DNA from: Pseudomonas alkylphenolica
GTDB taxonomy: Bacteria; Pseudomonadota; Gammaproteobacteria; Pseudomonadales; Pseudomonadaceae
Length of the DNA: 64,000 bases
Direction of reading: 5' to 3'
NCBI RefSeq assembly: GCF_000746525.1
Contig: NZ_CP009048.1
Location: 3,775,501 to 3,839,500, forward strand
Below are positions 7,862 through 17,738 of this stretch, one piece after another. Each line of letters opens with the position of its first letter. Position 1 is the stretch's first letter. Below the pieces are notes generated by a model, which did not search any database, had not been told where the DNA came from, and worked only from the letters and a program-made list of their open reading frames with translations. The translations under genes and the position numbers were made by a program.

Positions 7862-8500
7862 ATGGCAACTATCGATAACAGCTTGATCGGCTCGGTCATG
7901 AACGCCTTGCCACTGGACCGAATGATCTCCGGCCCTTTGCAGGCGATGATTCAGGCGCAAGTCACCGCGAGCAAGTCGTACGCCGACTTTCTTATGGGCG
8001 TGTGTATTCAGGATGGCAAGGCCGTTGCCATTCAGTTTGACTACGACGAAACCATCACCGATGAACAAGGGGTCTATAAGGGGACTGTCTCCAAGAAGAT
8101 GCAGATCCCGCTGCTGGCAGCGGTTACCCACCCCAACATTGTCATTGAAGAAGGCAATATCGAGTTTGAGTTGACCATCAGCCAGCAAGCCGAGAGCACT
8201 ACCGAGACCGGTGGTGAAGCGAGTTTCGGCGCCTCGCTGGGTTGGGGACCATTCAAACTCAACGTCAAGGGCCAGGTCAGCCACAAGTCCAGCCAGACCC
8301 GTAAAACCGACACCCGTGCACGCTATGCCTTCAACACCAAAGTCCGCCGTCAGGACCCGCCAGAGGCGTTGATGCGCGTGATTGATTTCCTCACTGAAGC
8401 AGCCACCAAACCGGTGGTCATGGCTGATGCCACGGCTCAAAACCTTGATGCACTGCCTGGATCGGCCCTGCCAATGCCTGACCAGGCAACACAACCCTAA
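7862..8500 (+). CDS. DUF2589 domain protein, copy 1
   Basis: 212 residues, ATG with AAGGAA upstream. The N-terminus (ALPLDRMISGPLQAMIQAQVTASKSYADFL) and the following beta-rich part (KKMQIPLLAAVTHPNIVIEEGNIEFELTIS) are typical of DUF2589 (PF11655). A Ser/Thr/Gly-rich central section (about 115-150, resembling a flexible or amyloid-like loop) separates this from a C-terminal motif, DPPEALMRVIDFLTEA. No signal peptide or membrane helix, so probably cytoplasmic. The function of the family is unknown. The next gene repeats the same architecture, so this is one of a divergent tandem pair behind a Mor-like regulator. Confidence 0.8.
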   Translation: MATIDNSLIGSVMNALPLDRMISGPLQAMIQAQVTASKSYADFLMGVCIQDGKAVAIQFDYDETITDEQGVYKGTVSKKMQIPLLAAVTHPNIVIEEGNIEFELTISQQAESTTETGGEASFGASLGWGPFKLNVKGQVSHKSSQTRKTDTRARYAFNTKVRRQDPPEALMRVIDFLTEAATKPVVMADATAQNLDALPGSALPMPDQATQP

Positions 8501-8588
8501 TTCATACCCGCTTGATCATGCTTTGCCAACGAATCCGGCCTCTCCCTCGTGAGAGGCCTCCTGCCAGAAACACAAGGAGTGCGAACGC

Positions 8589-9152
8589 TTGGATGATCTC
8601 TCCTCGAAAAACGCCCCCATCACCGCCAGCGATCTTTGTGACATTACCCGTGGCCTACAAGAAGCCGCTGCCGCCACCAATAATCTGATCGCCCAGCAGT
8701 ACATCAAACTCTTCGATCAGTTTTTCGATTACGACGCCCAGGCACTGGGCTCACCGATGAAGGCCAAGATGGTTGAGGTGGCGATGGATGATCAGCACAA
8801 GATGCACGTCCCGCTGATTGCCCTGGTTTCACCCAGGGGGCTGGCACTGGAGCGTATGCAGGTTGACCTGTCGGTGAGAATCCAGAATACCGAAACCACC
8901 AAGGCCAGCGAGAACCTGAAGCGCGAGCGCTTCTATGTGACGGTAGGCGGCCAGAACAAGCGCAACGGTGACAGCCGTGATCCCGATGAAGTGCAAATCC
9001 GCATGCAGTTCCAGGCCTGCGAGCCTCCCGAGGCGCTAAACCGTCTGATCGAGGAATACACCAACCTGATCAGCCCGCAACGACTGCCTGACCCTCCCAA
9101 GCCCACGGATGACAGCAACGAATTCATCGAAGCTGCCACCGTACGCGGATAG
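8589..9152 (+). CDS. DUF2589-like protein, copy 2 (TTG start)
   Basis: 187 residues, read from a TTG at 8589 with AAGGAG upstream; no in-frame ATG gives a complete domain. It aligns by eye with the previous protein at three points: the N-terminal helix (ITRGLQEAAAATNNLIAQQY), the beta segment (KMHVPLIALVSPRGLALERM) and the C-terminal motif CEPPEALNRLIEEYTNLI. It is therefore a diverged paralogue. The flexible central insert of copy 1 is shorter and more charged here (KRERFYVTVGGQNKRNGDS). It is soluble, and the tail is proline-rich. It probably forms a hetero-complex with copy 1, which is an inference from pairing only. Its stop is seven bases from the convergent tamB stop. Confidence 0.75.
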   Translation: MDDLSSKNAPITASDLCDITRGLQEAAAATNNLIAQQYIKLFDQFFDYDAQALGSPMKAKMVEVAMDDQHKMHVPLIALVSPRGLALERMQVDLSVRIQNTETTKASENLKRERFYVTVGGQNKRNGDSRDPDEVQIRMQFQACEPPEALNRLIEEYTNLISPQRLPDPPKPTDDSNEFIEAATVRG

Positions 9153-9158
9153 CGATTA

Positions 9159-12100
9159 TCAGAAATCGCGCTTGTAGAAAATATCCAGAGAGCTTGCCAG
9201 GCCACTGGCAGCCTCAAGGTAGACCTTCTTGCTCAGCTTGTAGCGCAATGCAACCGTGTTGACCGGCTCGAACACGCCCACGCCATAGCGCAAGCTCAAG
9301 CGTTCGGTGAGGTTACCACTGGCCACCACGCTGGTGCTGTTACCACTGCCTTGGGTGTCCAGCTGGAAATCGTCGATCCCCAGGCTTGAGGCCAGGCTGC
9401 CAGTCACCCCGGCACTGGTAGCCAGGCCCAGGCCAAGCGCCGCTTGGGCGAGCACGTTGTTATCTTCCCCCGTGGAACCCAAGGGGCGCCCCAATACCAG
9501 GTACGACAGCGCCTGTTCCTGACTCATGGCCGGCTCGGAAAACACCTGGGTGGTGGGTTGTTCGGCACTGCCGCTGAGACGGATACCGGCAATCACGTCA
9601 TCGGTCTGGCGGATAGCTTCGATATCCAGGTAAGGCTGATCGATGGGCCCGGCAAACAACAGGCGCGCACGGCGGATAGTCAGGCGCTGGCCGTAGGCAC
9701 GGTAACGTCCGTCGGCCAGGCTCAGCTCGCCACGGGTGTCGAGGTTGTCGCCGATGTGCACATGGCCGAGCAGATTGGCGGTCAGGCCAAAGCCGCTGAA
9801 CGACAACTTGTCCTGGCCCACCTCGACATCGATGTCCATGGCAACTGCCATCGGTGCCTTGCCCTCTTCGGTCTGATGGCCAACGATCACCGTGTCATCA
9901 GAAACCTTGACGGTCGAAGGCGGCAACTCACGCACCGTGATCTTGCCCTTGGGTACCCGAACCTTACCCGCCACCGCCAGCTTGTCATCGAGCAGGCTGA
10001 TCTTCAGGTCCGGCGCCACTTCCAGGTTCGCATAGGGCTCGACGGTGACCGGCAAACGTTGACCCTGCAGGTGCAGGTCAACCGCCAGAGCCCGTCCCCA
10101 GCCGACCTGGCCGCGCAGGCTGCCCTGACCGGCCTCACCACTTTTCCAGGCACCGTTAATCTGCACCTGCTCTCCAGCGATCAGCGCCTGCAGGTTCAGG
10201 TCTTCCAGGCTGATCGGCAACTCTGCCCCGGCAACCTCGCCAGCGCTCAGGTTCAAGCTGCCGTTTACCTGTGGCGCCAGCAACGTGCCAGACAGCTGCC
10301 CGCTGCCGTTCAACTGGCCGGCCAGGCGCTCGACCATCGGTGCAAACGGGCGGGCAATGGCGATATCCAACCCGGTCAGGCGAAAATCGCCGCTCAATGG
10401 TTTGTTGCGGGCTACAGGATCGAGTCGGGTGACCAGAGACAGTTCGCCCAGACGCTCACCCTTGAAATCCAGGCGGGTATCAACCCGGCGTGGCGCCAGA
10501 GTGCTTTGCAAACGCAGGGTCTGGTAGGGGAAATCCAGCCATTGATCCTTCTCGCGCAAACGCAGGGTGCCACCGCTGGCGTCGACCACAATGGTACCTT
10601 TCGGACCACTGGCTGGCAGGTCCAGATTGATGTCGGCGTTGAGCAGACCCTGCCAGGCGAAGTCCTTGGGCAACCATTGCGCCAGGCTTTGCAACGGGAA
10701 TTGCTTGAGGTGATAACGCAGGCGCGGCTCGGGTGCCAGACGCTGGTCGTCGCCGCACAGGCTGGCTTGTCCGGAGCGCCAGCAATGGGCGCCGAAATCC
10801 AGTTGTCCAGTGGCCAGGCGTTGTAGCTTTGCGGGTGCCTGCAAGCGCCAGTCCTGGCCACCGGCCTGGATCTGACCACTGGCCAGGCGTCCACGCCAGT
10901 TGCCCTTGTCCAGTTGCCCATCCACACCCAGGTCAAGCTTGAGCTGCGGTCCGTCCAGCGCCAGTTCCAGCTGCTGCTGGCGAATGTCTCCACGACCTTT
11001 GGCGGTGAGCACGCCCAGAGCAGTATCACCCAGACGAATTCCGCCGGCCTGCAGATCAATCACTGCACGCTGGGCACTGTCCAGTCGGGCATCCAGGGTC
11101 AAGCGCTGCAAGTGATTGTCAGCCTGGGCCAGTTTCTGGCCCTGCAAGGTCAGCGTACCTTGCGGCGCCTGCAGGGTTCCGGCGACTTCCAGCTTACCCT
11201 TGAGCTGCCCCTGCAAGTGCGGCCAGAGCTGGCCAAGACGAGGCAGATTGAGGTCCAGCTGACCGGCCAGGCGCTGCTGCAGGCTGCCACTGCCGTTGAT
11301 ATGGTTGTCGCCCAGGCGGATATCGAGAGTACCGAGGGTCCAGGTCTGTCCAGCCCCCTGAGCGACAGCCTTGAGCACTGCCGCCTGACCGCGCAGACGC
11401 CCCTTGAGGTCAAGGTCGGCATCCAGGCTGAGTTCGCCATTTTTGATCTGGCCCTTACTGCGTAACGGACCGGCCAGAGTGCCGGGCAGCTCGGCGAGCC
11501 AGTAGGCCGGGTTCAGCGCCGACAGTTCGAGAGCGGCCTCCCAGGCCACAGCATCAGCAAACTGTACACTCACGCTTCCCGCGAGCTTGCCTTGACCGGC
11601 ATTGAGCGCCAGTTGTGGCAGTGCGATCTGCTGCAGGTCGCCCTTGAACGGACTGCTCAGGCTGAACGCCCCCGCCGGCCCGTCAAGGTCGCCCTTGAAT
11701 TCGCCCTGATAGTTGCCATCGCGGTATTGCACCTGGCCATTGAAGCGGCGCAACGTGACCTGCGGCGCTGGCTCCAGCGGATACAGACGCAGCCAGGGAA
11801 AATCCAGCCAATCGATGGTCGCCTCGGCGCTCAAGCCTGTTTGCCAGTCGGCACTGGCCGTGAGCTTGAGGCGCTGGTCCGCGCTGGCAGTAAGGTCCAG
11901 GGCGCTCAGTTGCGCACCCTTGGCATCGACCCTGCCCTGCAGGCTCAAGGCCACAGGCTGCTGCTCGGACGCCAGGCTGGCCGAGCCGAGCAATTGATAG
12001 CCGCTCTGCAGGTTGCCGTTGGCGCTGAGTTGTAGATTATTCAGTTGCAGCGTGTCAGGCAGCTCGGCACCGGGTTTGAACGCCTGGGCACTGATCTGTA

Positions 12101-12833
12101 GCTTGGCCGGCAACTGTTCAGCCAGCGCCTGCAGCTCACCACTGAGCCGGGCGTTCAGGTAGCCGCTACTGTCGCCAGTGAGCTTTAGGGTTTTCTGCAG
12201 CTCACCCTCAATCTGTACCGCCAGTTGCCAGTCCTGGCCATCGACCTTGGGCAGCCGTAACTGCCCCTGGACCTGCAGCGGCCAGTCGCCCTCAGGTTGC
12301 AGCCGGCCTTGCAGGCTCAACTGCAAGTCATCGCGTTGCAGTTGCAGGCTGTCGATCTGCAAGCCCGCAACAGTCCAGTGAGCCGCCAGTTGCAACTGGC
12401 TCAATTGCTCATTGCCATCCAGACGCAGGTGCCCGATGCGCACCTCACCCAGCTCGATTGCCAACGGTAGTTTCAGCGCCGGCAATTGCAGCGGCCCGCT
12501 GTCGGGTGTGGCCTCGCCAGGGGCGAAGGCAAGATTGACCTGCTCGGCCTGCAAGCGCTCGACACACAAGGTCATGCGCAACAGGCATGCCGGTGACCAG
12601 GCGAACACCGGTGCAACCAGTTCGACCCGATCGGCGCCCTGCTCCCACAACACGCGCTCGGCCTGCCATTGCCCCCCCAGACGCCCCTGGAACTGCTCAA
12701 GCTGCAAACCCGGCACCAGTCCCAGCGCCCAGCGGCTGCCCGTCTGAGTCCCCAGTAACAGGCCCAGCAGCAACACCAGCATGAGCAGCAGTGTCAGCAC
12801 CGCGAGCAGGATATTTCTGAAAACGCGACTCAC
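9159..12833 (-). CDS. tamB: Translocation and assembly module protein TamB
   Basis: 1224 residues, the usual TamB size. An N-terminal membrane anchor (LAVLTLLLMLVLLLGLLLGT) is followed by about 850 residues of repeated amphipathic beta strands (LxLxGxLxxxxG pattern), which form the long periplasmic beta-taco groove. The conserved C-terminal DUF490 domain (about 880-1224) includes DTRGELSLADGRYRAYGQRL and the final strand LEAASGLASSLDIFYKRDF. TamB bridges the inner membrane to TamA and moves lipids or autotransporter parts to the outer membrane. Its ATG overlaps the tamA stop by four bases (ATGA), so the two are translationally coupled. Confidence 0.96.
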   Translation of the reverse strand: MSRVFRNILLAVLTLLLMLVLLLGLLLGTQTGSRWALGLVPGLQLEQFQGRLGGQWQAERVLWEQGADRVELVAPVFAWSPACLLRMTLCVERLQAEQVNLAFAPGEATPDSGPLQLPALKLPLAIELGEVRIGHLRLDGNEQLSQLQLAAHWTVAGLQIDSLQLQRDDLQLSLQGRLQPEGDWPLQVQGQLRLPKVDGQDWQLAVQIEGELQKTLKLTGDSSGYLNARLSGELQALAEQLPAKLQISAQAFKPGAELPDTLQLNNLQLSANGNLQSGYQLLGSASLASEQQPVALSLQGRVDAKGAQLSALDLTASADQRLKLTASADWQTGLSAEATIDWLDFPWLRLYPLEPAPQVTLRRFNGQVQYRDGNYQGEFKGDLDGPAGAFSLSSPFKGDLQQIALPQLALNAGQGKLAGSVSVQFADAVAWEAALELSALNPAYWLAELPGTLAGPLRSKGQIKNGELSLDADLDLKGRLRGQAAVLKAVAQGAGQTWTLGTLDIRLGDNHINGSGSLQQRLAGQLDLNLPRLGQLWPHLQGQLKGKLEVAGTLQAPQGTLTLQGQKLAQADNHLQRLTLDARLDSAQRAVIDLQAGGIRLGDTALGVLTAKGRGDIRQQQLELALDGPQLKLDLGVDGQLDKGNWRGRLASGQIQAGGQDWRLQAPAKLQRLATGQLDFGAHCWRSGQASLCGDDQRLAPEPRLRYHLKQFPLQSLAQWLPKDFAWQGLLNADINLDLPASGPKGTIVVDASGGTLRLREKDQWLDFPYQTLRLQSTLAPRRVDTRLDFKGERLGELSLVTRLDPVARNKPLSGDFRLTGLDIAIARPFAPMVERLAGQLNGSGQLSGTLLAPQVNGSLNLSAGEVAGAELPISLEDLNLQALIAGEQVQINGAWKSGEAGQGSLRGQVGWGRALAVDLHLQGQRLPVTVEPYANLEVAPDLKISLLDDKLAVAGKVRVPKGKITVRELPPSTVKVSDDTVIVGHQTEEGKAPMAVAMDIDVEVGQDKLSFSGFGLTANLLGHVHIGDNLDTRGELSLADGRYRAYGQRLTIRRARLLFAGPIDQPYLDIEAIRQTDDVIAGIRLSGSAEQPTTQVFSEPAMSQEQALSYLVLGRPLGSTGEDNNVLAQAALGLGLATSAGVTGSLASSLGIDDFQLDTQGSGNSTSVVASGNLTERLSLRYGVGVFEPVNTVALRYKLSKKVYLEAASGLASSLDIFYKRDF

Positions 12834-14572
12834 AATTCCGGCCCCATGGAGAAGTGCAGACGAAAGCCGCCATCGTCATCCAGCGCGTGGGCCAGATCCA
12901 GACGCAGCGGCCCGACCGGAGATACCCAGCGCACGCCAATACCGACACCGGTCTTGAGGCTGGGAAACTCCAGGTTGTTGAATGAATTACCCTGGTCGAC
13001 AAAAGTCGCTACCCGCCACTTTTCCACGACTTCGTACTGATACTCGGCACTGCCGGCCACCAGGTAGCGGCCACCGATTCGATCTCCATCGGAGTTTTCC
13101 GGCGACAGGCTCTGGTAGTCATAGCCGCGCACGCTCTGGTCACCCCCGGCAAAGAAACGCAGCGAAGGCGGTATCGAACTCTGATAGTCGTTGGTGGCGC
13201 TGCCACCGACTTGCACACGACCGAGGAAACGGTGTTTCTGGGCCAGTGTGGTCAAGCCCTTGAGCACCATGTTGGCATGCAGCAGGTTGGTATCGGACAC
13301 CAGTCCTTCCTTGGCCGCCTGTACATCGAACTGCAGGCGATAGCCGTTGTGCGGGTCGATGCGGTTGTCGCTACGCAGGTAGGAATAGCTGACGCCAGGC
13401 ATCAACAGGTTGCTCAGGCCCGAGTCATCACCCAGGCGATACTCTTCGCGCTGGTACTTGAGCGACAGCACGCGCTGCCAGCCACTGGGCAGCTTGCTGT
13501 GCCATTCCGGGCCAACGGTGAGCAGCTTGCTCAACGTGTCGGTGCCGGCGATTTCTTCGTTCTGGTAGCCACCGGCAAAGCGGACTTTGTCGGTCAACGG
13601 TGGATCAAGGGGTATGTCGTACCACAACCCGACGTTCTGCCGGGGGGCCGACAACTCGGTTTCCCAGCCGTAACTATGGCCCTGCGGATTCACCCAGTGG
13701 CGGGTCCAGTTGGCCTTGCCACGCGGCCCGACGTCGGTCGAAAACCCCAGGCCCAGGCCCATGGTGCGTGGCTTGCGAGTGCTCAGTTGCACCGCGACGG
13801 GAATGCTTTGCGCTACCGCGGCCGTAGGCGCGGCATCGACCCGCACGCCCTCGAAATAGCCGCTCGATTGCAGGGCATTGTTGAGCTCGGCAATCAGCTC
13901 GGAATCGTAGGGGGTGTCGGCCTTGAACGGCACCATACGCTGCAGCAGGGTTTCGTCGAACGGGGTGTCGCCGGCGAAACTTACCTTGCCCAGGCGATAG
14001 CGTGGGCCGCTGTCATAGATCAATTCGATGTCGGCAACGCCGGCCTGGGGATCAACCGCCAGGCGCTGGCGCACGAAACGCCCGCTGAAGAACCCGTAAC
14101 GCGCAGCCTGGTTCTGGATCAGCCGTTTGGCGTCTTCGTAATGCCCATGGTTGAGCACTTCACCTGAACGCAGGGCCTTGCTGTCGGGCATGCGAAATGC
14201 CTTGAGTTCAGTGGCCGGGCCATCAATGCGGATGGTCACGTCACGCAAGTGCACGGGCTCGCCAGGGTCGATGCTGAGGATCAGCTGCGGGCCGTTGTCG
14301 GCCTTGGTCGGCGCCTTGACCTCAGTGTCGATCTGCGCCTGGTAGTAGCCCAGTGCCTGAGCCGCCTTACGCGCCTGCTCGACAGCCCCACGGCTGAAAC
14401 GCAGCAGCGCCTCTTCATCGCGTTTACCAAGGCTGCCGATATAGCCCTCGACATTGGCCTTGAGTTCGTTATTGGCAGGTTTGACCTTCACAACCAGCTC
14501 GCTTTGCCCATACGCAGCAATGCTGGCCATCCATAGAATCAAACCGCAGGTGAATCGTCCTGAATACGTCAT
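12830..14572 (-). CDS. tamA: Outer-membrane assembly factor TamA
   Basis: 580 residues: a signal peptide (ending about AAYGQ, residue 23), three POTRA domains (about 24-265), and a 16-strand Omp85 barrel ending in the outer-membrane signature LRLHFSMGPEL. The barrel holds the Omp85 lid-lock motif region (FFAGGDQSVRGYDYQSL, about 465-482, with the conserved VRGY). TamA inserts in the outer membrane and works with TamB. The 57-base gap to the upstream acetyltransferase on the same strand allows a three-gene unit. Confidence 0.96.
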   Translation of the reverse strand: MTYSGRFTCGLILWMASIAAYGQSELVVKVKPANNELKANVEGYIGSLGKRDEEALLRFSRGAVEQARKAAQALGYYQAQIDTEVKAPTKADNGPQLILSIDPGEPVHLRDVTIRIDGPATELKAFRMPDSKALRSGEVLNHGHYEDAKRLIQNQAARYGFFSGRFVRQRLAVDPQAGVADIELIYDSGPRYRLGKVSFAGDTPFDETLLQRMVPFKADTPYDSELIAELNNALQSSGYFEGVRVDAAPTAAVAQSIPVAVQLSTRKPRTMGLGLGFSTDVGPRGKANWTRHWVNPQGHSYGWETELSAPRQNVGLWYDIPLDPPLTDKVRFAGGYQNEEIAGTDTLSKLLTVGPEWHSKLPSGWQRVLSLKYQREEYRLGDDSGLSNLLMPGVSYSYLRSDNRIDPHNGYRLQFDVQAAKEGLVSDTNLLHANMVLKGLTTLAQKHRFLGRVQVGGSATNDYQSSIPPSLRFFAGGDQSVRGYDYQSLSPENSDGDRIGGRYLVAGSAEYQYEVVEKWRVATFVDQGNSFNNLEFPSLKTGVGIGVRWVSPVGPLRLDLAHALDDDGGFRLHFSMGPEL

Positions 14573-14629
14573 AGGCGCGGATGCTACCAGAGCTTGGCGC
14601 CAGCATGGAGTCCGAGGCTCTCGCGCCTG

Positions 14630-15289
14630 TTATGCAGGCATGGCCGATGCACGTTGAGATGGCTGGGGGTTGGGATGAAAGAACACATGTTCGCGTACAG
14701 GTCCTACAGCAATTTCGCCGATTTCCTGGTAACCCTGGCGCTGATAAAAGGCCAGATAGTGTTCATTTCCGGTGTCCAGCACCACGCCTTGGGAGTGCTC
14801 GTCCTCGGCACACCAGTCATGCACAGCTTGCAACAATTGCTCGCCGTAGTGCTTACCCTGGAACTGCGGATGAATCCCCAGCAGCGGCAACACATGCACG
14901 GCCTCACCCGGCAGGCAGGCCATCAGCGCCGCCTGATAATCGAGATAGCGCCGGGTACAACGAAAACCGGTACTCAAGACCATACGCATGCGCCAGGCCC
15001 AACTTTCAGTGATGCCCAGGCGGCGCTGTGGCGGTGCGATCAGGGCAATACCGATCAGCCGGTCGTCAACCAGCAGCCCCAATGCCGGCAACTCCTGCAA
15101 AAAATGTTGCTTGACCAGCTCTCGCACCGTGGCGCGAATGCGCTGGTCATAGCCAGGACGCTGCGCCTCGAACAGGAAGGCAAAGGTCGGCTCATGCCGA
15201 TAGGCGTGATACAACAATGAACGCGCCTCACGGCTGTAGCCACCATCAAGCAGGCGGACCTGAGCCGGGACAGCAGTCGATTCGGTCAT
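14630..15289 (-). CDS. GNAT-family N-acetyltransferase
   Basis: 219 residues from the ATG at 15289, preceded by GGAGG at nine bases. The open frame continues upstream to 15364 but has no ribosome site there. The C-terminal half carries the GNAT core: strand 4 [23 protein letters not shown], with the acetyl-CoA pyrophosphate loop Q-x-x-G-x-x-G/Y variant (QGKHYG), then [19 protein letters not shown], the usual strand 5/helix 4 segment. The substrate is unknown. It may be co-transcribed with tamA and tamB, but there is no functional link that I know of. Confidence 0.83.
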   Translation of the reverse strand: MTESTAVPAQVRLLDGGYSREARSLLYHAYRHEPTFAFLFEAQRPGYDQRIRATVRELVKQHFLQELPALGLLVDDRLIGIALIAPPQRRLGITESWAWRMRMVLSTGFRCTRRYLDYQAALMACLPGEAVHVLPLLGIHPQFQGKHYGEQLLQAVHDWCAEDEHSQGVVLDTGNEHYLAFYQRQGYQEIGEIAVGPVREHVFFHPNPQPSQRASAMPA

Positions 15290-15451
15290 GCTGACAAACC
15301 TCCACAAATGGGCATTCATTGCCTTCAAGGCGTACGTTGCGCCGACGTTCGCCCCGAGCACCACGTTAGCAGCCTATGCAGTGGTGCGCCACGCTGGCCG
15401 CAGCCGTCGATGTCGGCTAGGATCCTTGGTTTTATCAGGATTGTGTTTCCC

Positions 15452-16264
15452 ATGAAGATCGTCTCGTTCAACATCAATGGCCTGCGCGCCCGGCCCCATC
15501 AGTTGGCGGCGTTGATCGAAAAGCATCAGCCAGACGTGATTGGCCTGCAGGAAACCAAGGTCAGCGACGATCAGTTTCCGCTGGCCGAGGTCCAGGCCCT
15601 GGGTTATCACGTGCATTTCCATGGCCAGAAAGGCCACTACGGCGTCGCCCTGCTCTCGCGCCAGGCGCCGCTGAGCCTGCACAAAGGCTTTGCCAGCGAT
15701 GAAGAGGATGCCCAGCGCCGCTTTATCTGGGGCACCTTCGCCGATGGCGATGGCACACCGATCACCATCATGAACGGCTACTTCCCCCAGGGTGAAAGCC
15801 GCGACCACCCGACCAAATTCCCGGCCAAACAGCGCTTTTACAGCGACCTGCAGGCCTTGCTGGAAAACCAGTTCAAGAACGATCAGCCATTGCTGGTCAT
15901 GGGCGATGTGAACATTTCGCCCGAAGACTGTGACATCGGCATCGGCGCCGACAATGCCAAGCGCTGGCTGAAGACCGGTAAGTGCAGCTTCCTGCCCGAA
16001 GAGCGCGAGTGGATGGCACGCCTGAAGAACTGGGGTCTGGTCGACAGCTTCCGTCACCTGCACCCCGAGGTTGCCGACCGTTTCAGCTGGTTCGACTACC
16101 GCAGCCGCGGCTTCGAAGACGAGCCCAAGCGCGGCCTGCGCATCGATCTGATCATGGCCTCCCAGGGCTTGCTGCCGCGGATCAAGGCAGCTGGGGTCGA
16201 TTACGACCTGCGCGCCATGGAAAAGCCTTCGGACCATGCGCCGATCTGGCTGGAACTGGCGTAG
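15452..16264 (+). CDS. xthA: Exodeoxyribonuclease III
   Basis: 270 residues, like E. coli XthA (268). The protein start is [18 protein letters not shown] at 15452; a longer open frame upstream is not coding. Active-site residues are visible: N7 in FNINGLR, E34 in LQETK, the catalytic D-x-N in [10 protein letters not shown], and the terminal S-D-H (SDHAPIW) histidine. The enzyme is a Mg2+-dependent AP endonuclease and 3'-5' exonuclease in base-excision repair. The gene is followed immediately by a REP pair and is divergent from the acetyltransferase. Confidence 0.95.
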   Translation: MKIVSFNINGLRARPHQLAALIEKHQPDVIGLQETKVSDDQFPLAEVQALGYHVHFHGQKGHYGVALLSRQAPLSLHKGFASDEEDAQRRFIWGTFADGDGTPITIMNGYFPQGESRDHPTKFPAKQRFYSDLQALLENQFKNDQPLLVMGDVNISPEDCDIGIGADNAKRWLKTGKCSFLPEEREWMARLKNWGLVDSFRHLHPEVADRFSWFDYRSRGFEDEPKRGLRIDLIMASQGLLPRIKAAGVDYDLRAMEKPSDHAPIWLELA

Positions 16265-16274
16265 CGCCGATTCT

Positions 16275-16339
16275 TCGCGGGGCAAGCCCGCTCCCACAGC
16301 CTTATATACACAACCTGTGGGAGCGGGCTTGCCCCGCGA
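16275..16339. repeat. REP palindrome pair (second)
   Basis: Inverted copies of the tcgcggggcaagcccgctcccac unit with a 17-base loop, immediately after the xthA stop. The open frame of the next gene can be read through it, which makes an artificial N-terminus containing GAGLPRD. Confidence 0.93.
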
Positions 16340-16415
16340 TCAGGCGCTGTCATCTTACGGTCATCCAACCGTCTTAATCTGCGGCACATCCTTCGCCCGA
16401 AGAGTGCCTGCCGGC

Positions 16416-17738
16416 ATGTTCCGCCACCTCAGCCTGATTCTGCTGTGCCTGCTTCCGCTCCTTGCCCGGGCCGCCCCTGACACCCCGGCGCAACTACGTA
16501 TCCAGGGTTCGAACACCATTGGCGCGGCGCTGGCACCAGCGTTGGTCAAGGGTATGCTGGAAGCTCAACGCGCCAGCCATATATCAATCGTGACCACCGG
16601 TATTGCCAACGAAATCCAGGTCAGCGCCCAGGATGCCCATGGCCAGCCCTTGCGTATCGACATCGCCGCCCACGGCAGCAGCACCGGCTTTGCCGCACTG
16701 AAGACCGGACAGGCCGATCTGGCCGCCGCCTCACGCCCGATCAAGGTCAGTGAACTGAGCGCGCTCCAGGCATTGGGTGACCTGAACAGCGCCACCGCCG
16801 AACAGGTCATCGGCCTGGATGGCGTCGCCGTCATCGTCCATCCCGACAATCCCCTGCCGCAATTGAGCACCGGGCAGTTGGCGCAGATTTTTTCCGGACA
16901 GATCACCACCTGGGAGGAACTGGGTCTGGGAAACGGACCGATTCACCTGTATGCCCGGGATGACCGCTCAGGCACCTTCGAAACCTTCAAGGCGCTGGTG
17001 CTCGATGCCGTCGGGCAGACGCTGGCCAGCACCGCCCGGCGCTTTGAATCCGGTGAACAATTGGCCTCTACAGTCCTGACTGACCGCCAGGCCATTGGTT
17101 TCAGCAGCCTGGCGTCAGTACATGGCGCCAAGGTGCTGGCGATCGCCGATGGTGCCTCCCGCCCCATGCTGCCAAGCCCGGCACTGGTGGCCAGCGAAGA
17201 TTATCCGCTGTCACGGCGTCTGTACTTCTACCTGTCGCCGAGCCAGGCCACGCCGTGGGCCCGGGCGCTGGTGGAGTTTGCCCAAAGCCCCAAAGGGCAA
17301 GCGATTGTCACCGCCAGCGGGTTTGTCGGGCAGCAGGTACAGGCCGTCAAAGTGCCCCCCGCCGACAACATGCCGCCACGCTATCGGACGCTGGCCCGCA
17401 ACGCCCAGCGCCTATCGGTAAACTTCCGCTTCCAGGAGGGCAATGCCAGCCTGGACAACAAAGCGCTGCGTGATGTGCGGCGGGTGGTCGAGTTCCTGCG
17501 CCAGCACAACAAACTGGAACAAGATGCCGTACTGGTTGGATTTGGCGATGCCAAGGACGATCCCGAGCGCGCCGTCTTGCTTTCTCGCCTGCGCGCCATG
17601 GCCGTGCGCCGGGAACTGGCCAGAGAAGGCGTGGCCCCGCGCGAGATCATCGGCCTGGGCGACGAACTGCCGGTGGCAGCCAATACCGCCGAAGAAGGCC
17701 GCATCCGTAACCGGCGGGTTGAAGTCTGGGTCTACTGA
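16416..17738 (+). CDS. PstS-like substrate-binding protein fused to an OmpA C-terminal domain
   Basis: 440 residues from the ATG at 16416, which gives a clean signal peptide (FRHLSLILLCLLPLLARA, cut after ARA). The longer frame from 16236 runs through a REP element and is rejected. Residues about 24-310 form a phosphate-type periplasmic binding fold: RIQGSNTIGAALAPAL, HGSSTGFAALKTGQADLAAASRPI, the oxyanion-binding RDDRSGTFETF and the PstS-like YPLSRRLYFYLSP. Residues about 325-440 are an OmpA-type peptidoglycan-binding domain ending NRRVEVWVY. The fusion could hold a phosphate or other oxyanion sensor on the cell wall. No transporter genes are adjacent. Confidence 0.85.
   Translation: MFRHLSLILLCLLPLLARAAPDTPAQLRIQGSNTIGAALAPALVKGMLEAQRASHISIVTTGIANEIQVSAQDAHGQPLRIDIAAHGSSTGFAALKTGQADLAAASRPIKVSELSALQALGDLNSATAEQVIGLDGVAVIVHPDNPLPQLSTGQLAQIFSGQITTWEELGLGNGPIHLYARDDRSGTFETFKALVLDAVGQTLASTARRFESGEQLASTVLTDRQAIGFSSLASVHGAKVLAIADGASRPMLPSPALVASEDYPLSRRLYFYLSPSQATPWARALVEFAQSPKGQAIVTASGFVGQQVQAVKVPPADNMPPRYRTLARNAQRLSVNFRFQEGNASLDNKALRDVRRVVEFLRQHNKLEQDAVLVGFGDAKDDPERAVLLSRLRAMAVRRELAREGVAPREIIGLGDELPVAANTAEEGRIRNRRVEVWVY

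Noticed and set aside
9444..10826. 460-codon plus-strand frame inside tamB
   Set aside because: Antisense to TamB, whose C-terminal DUF490 domain lies there.
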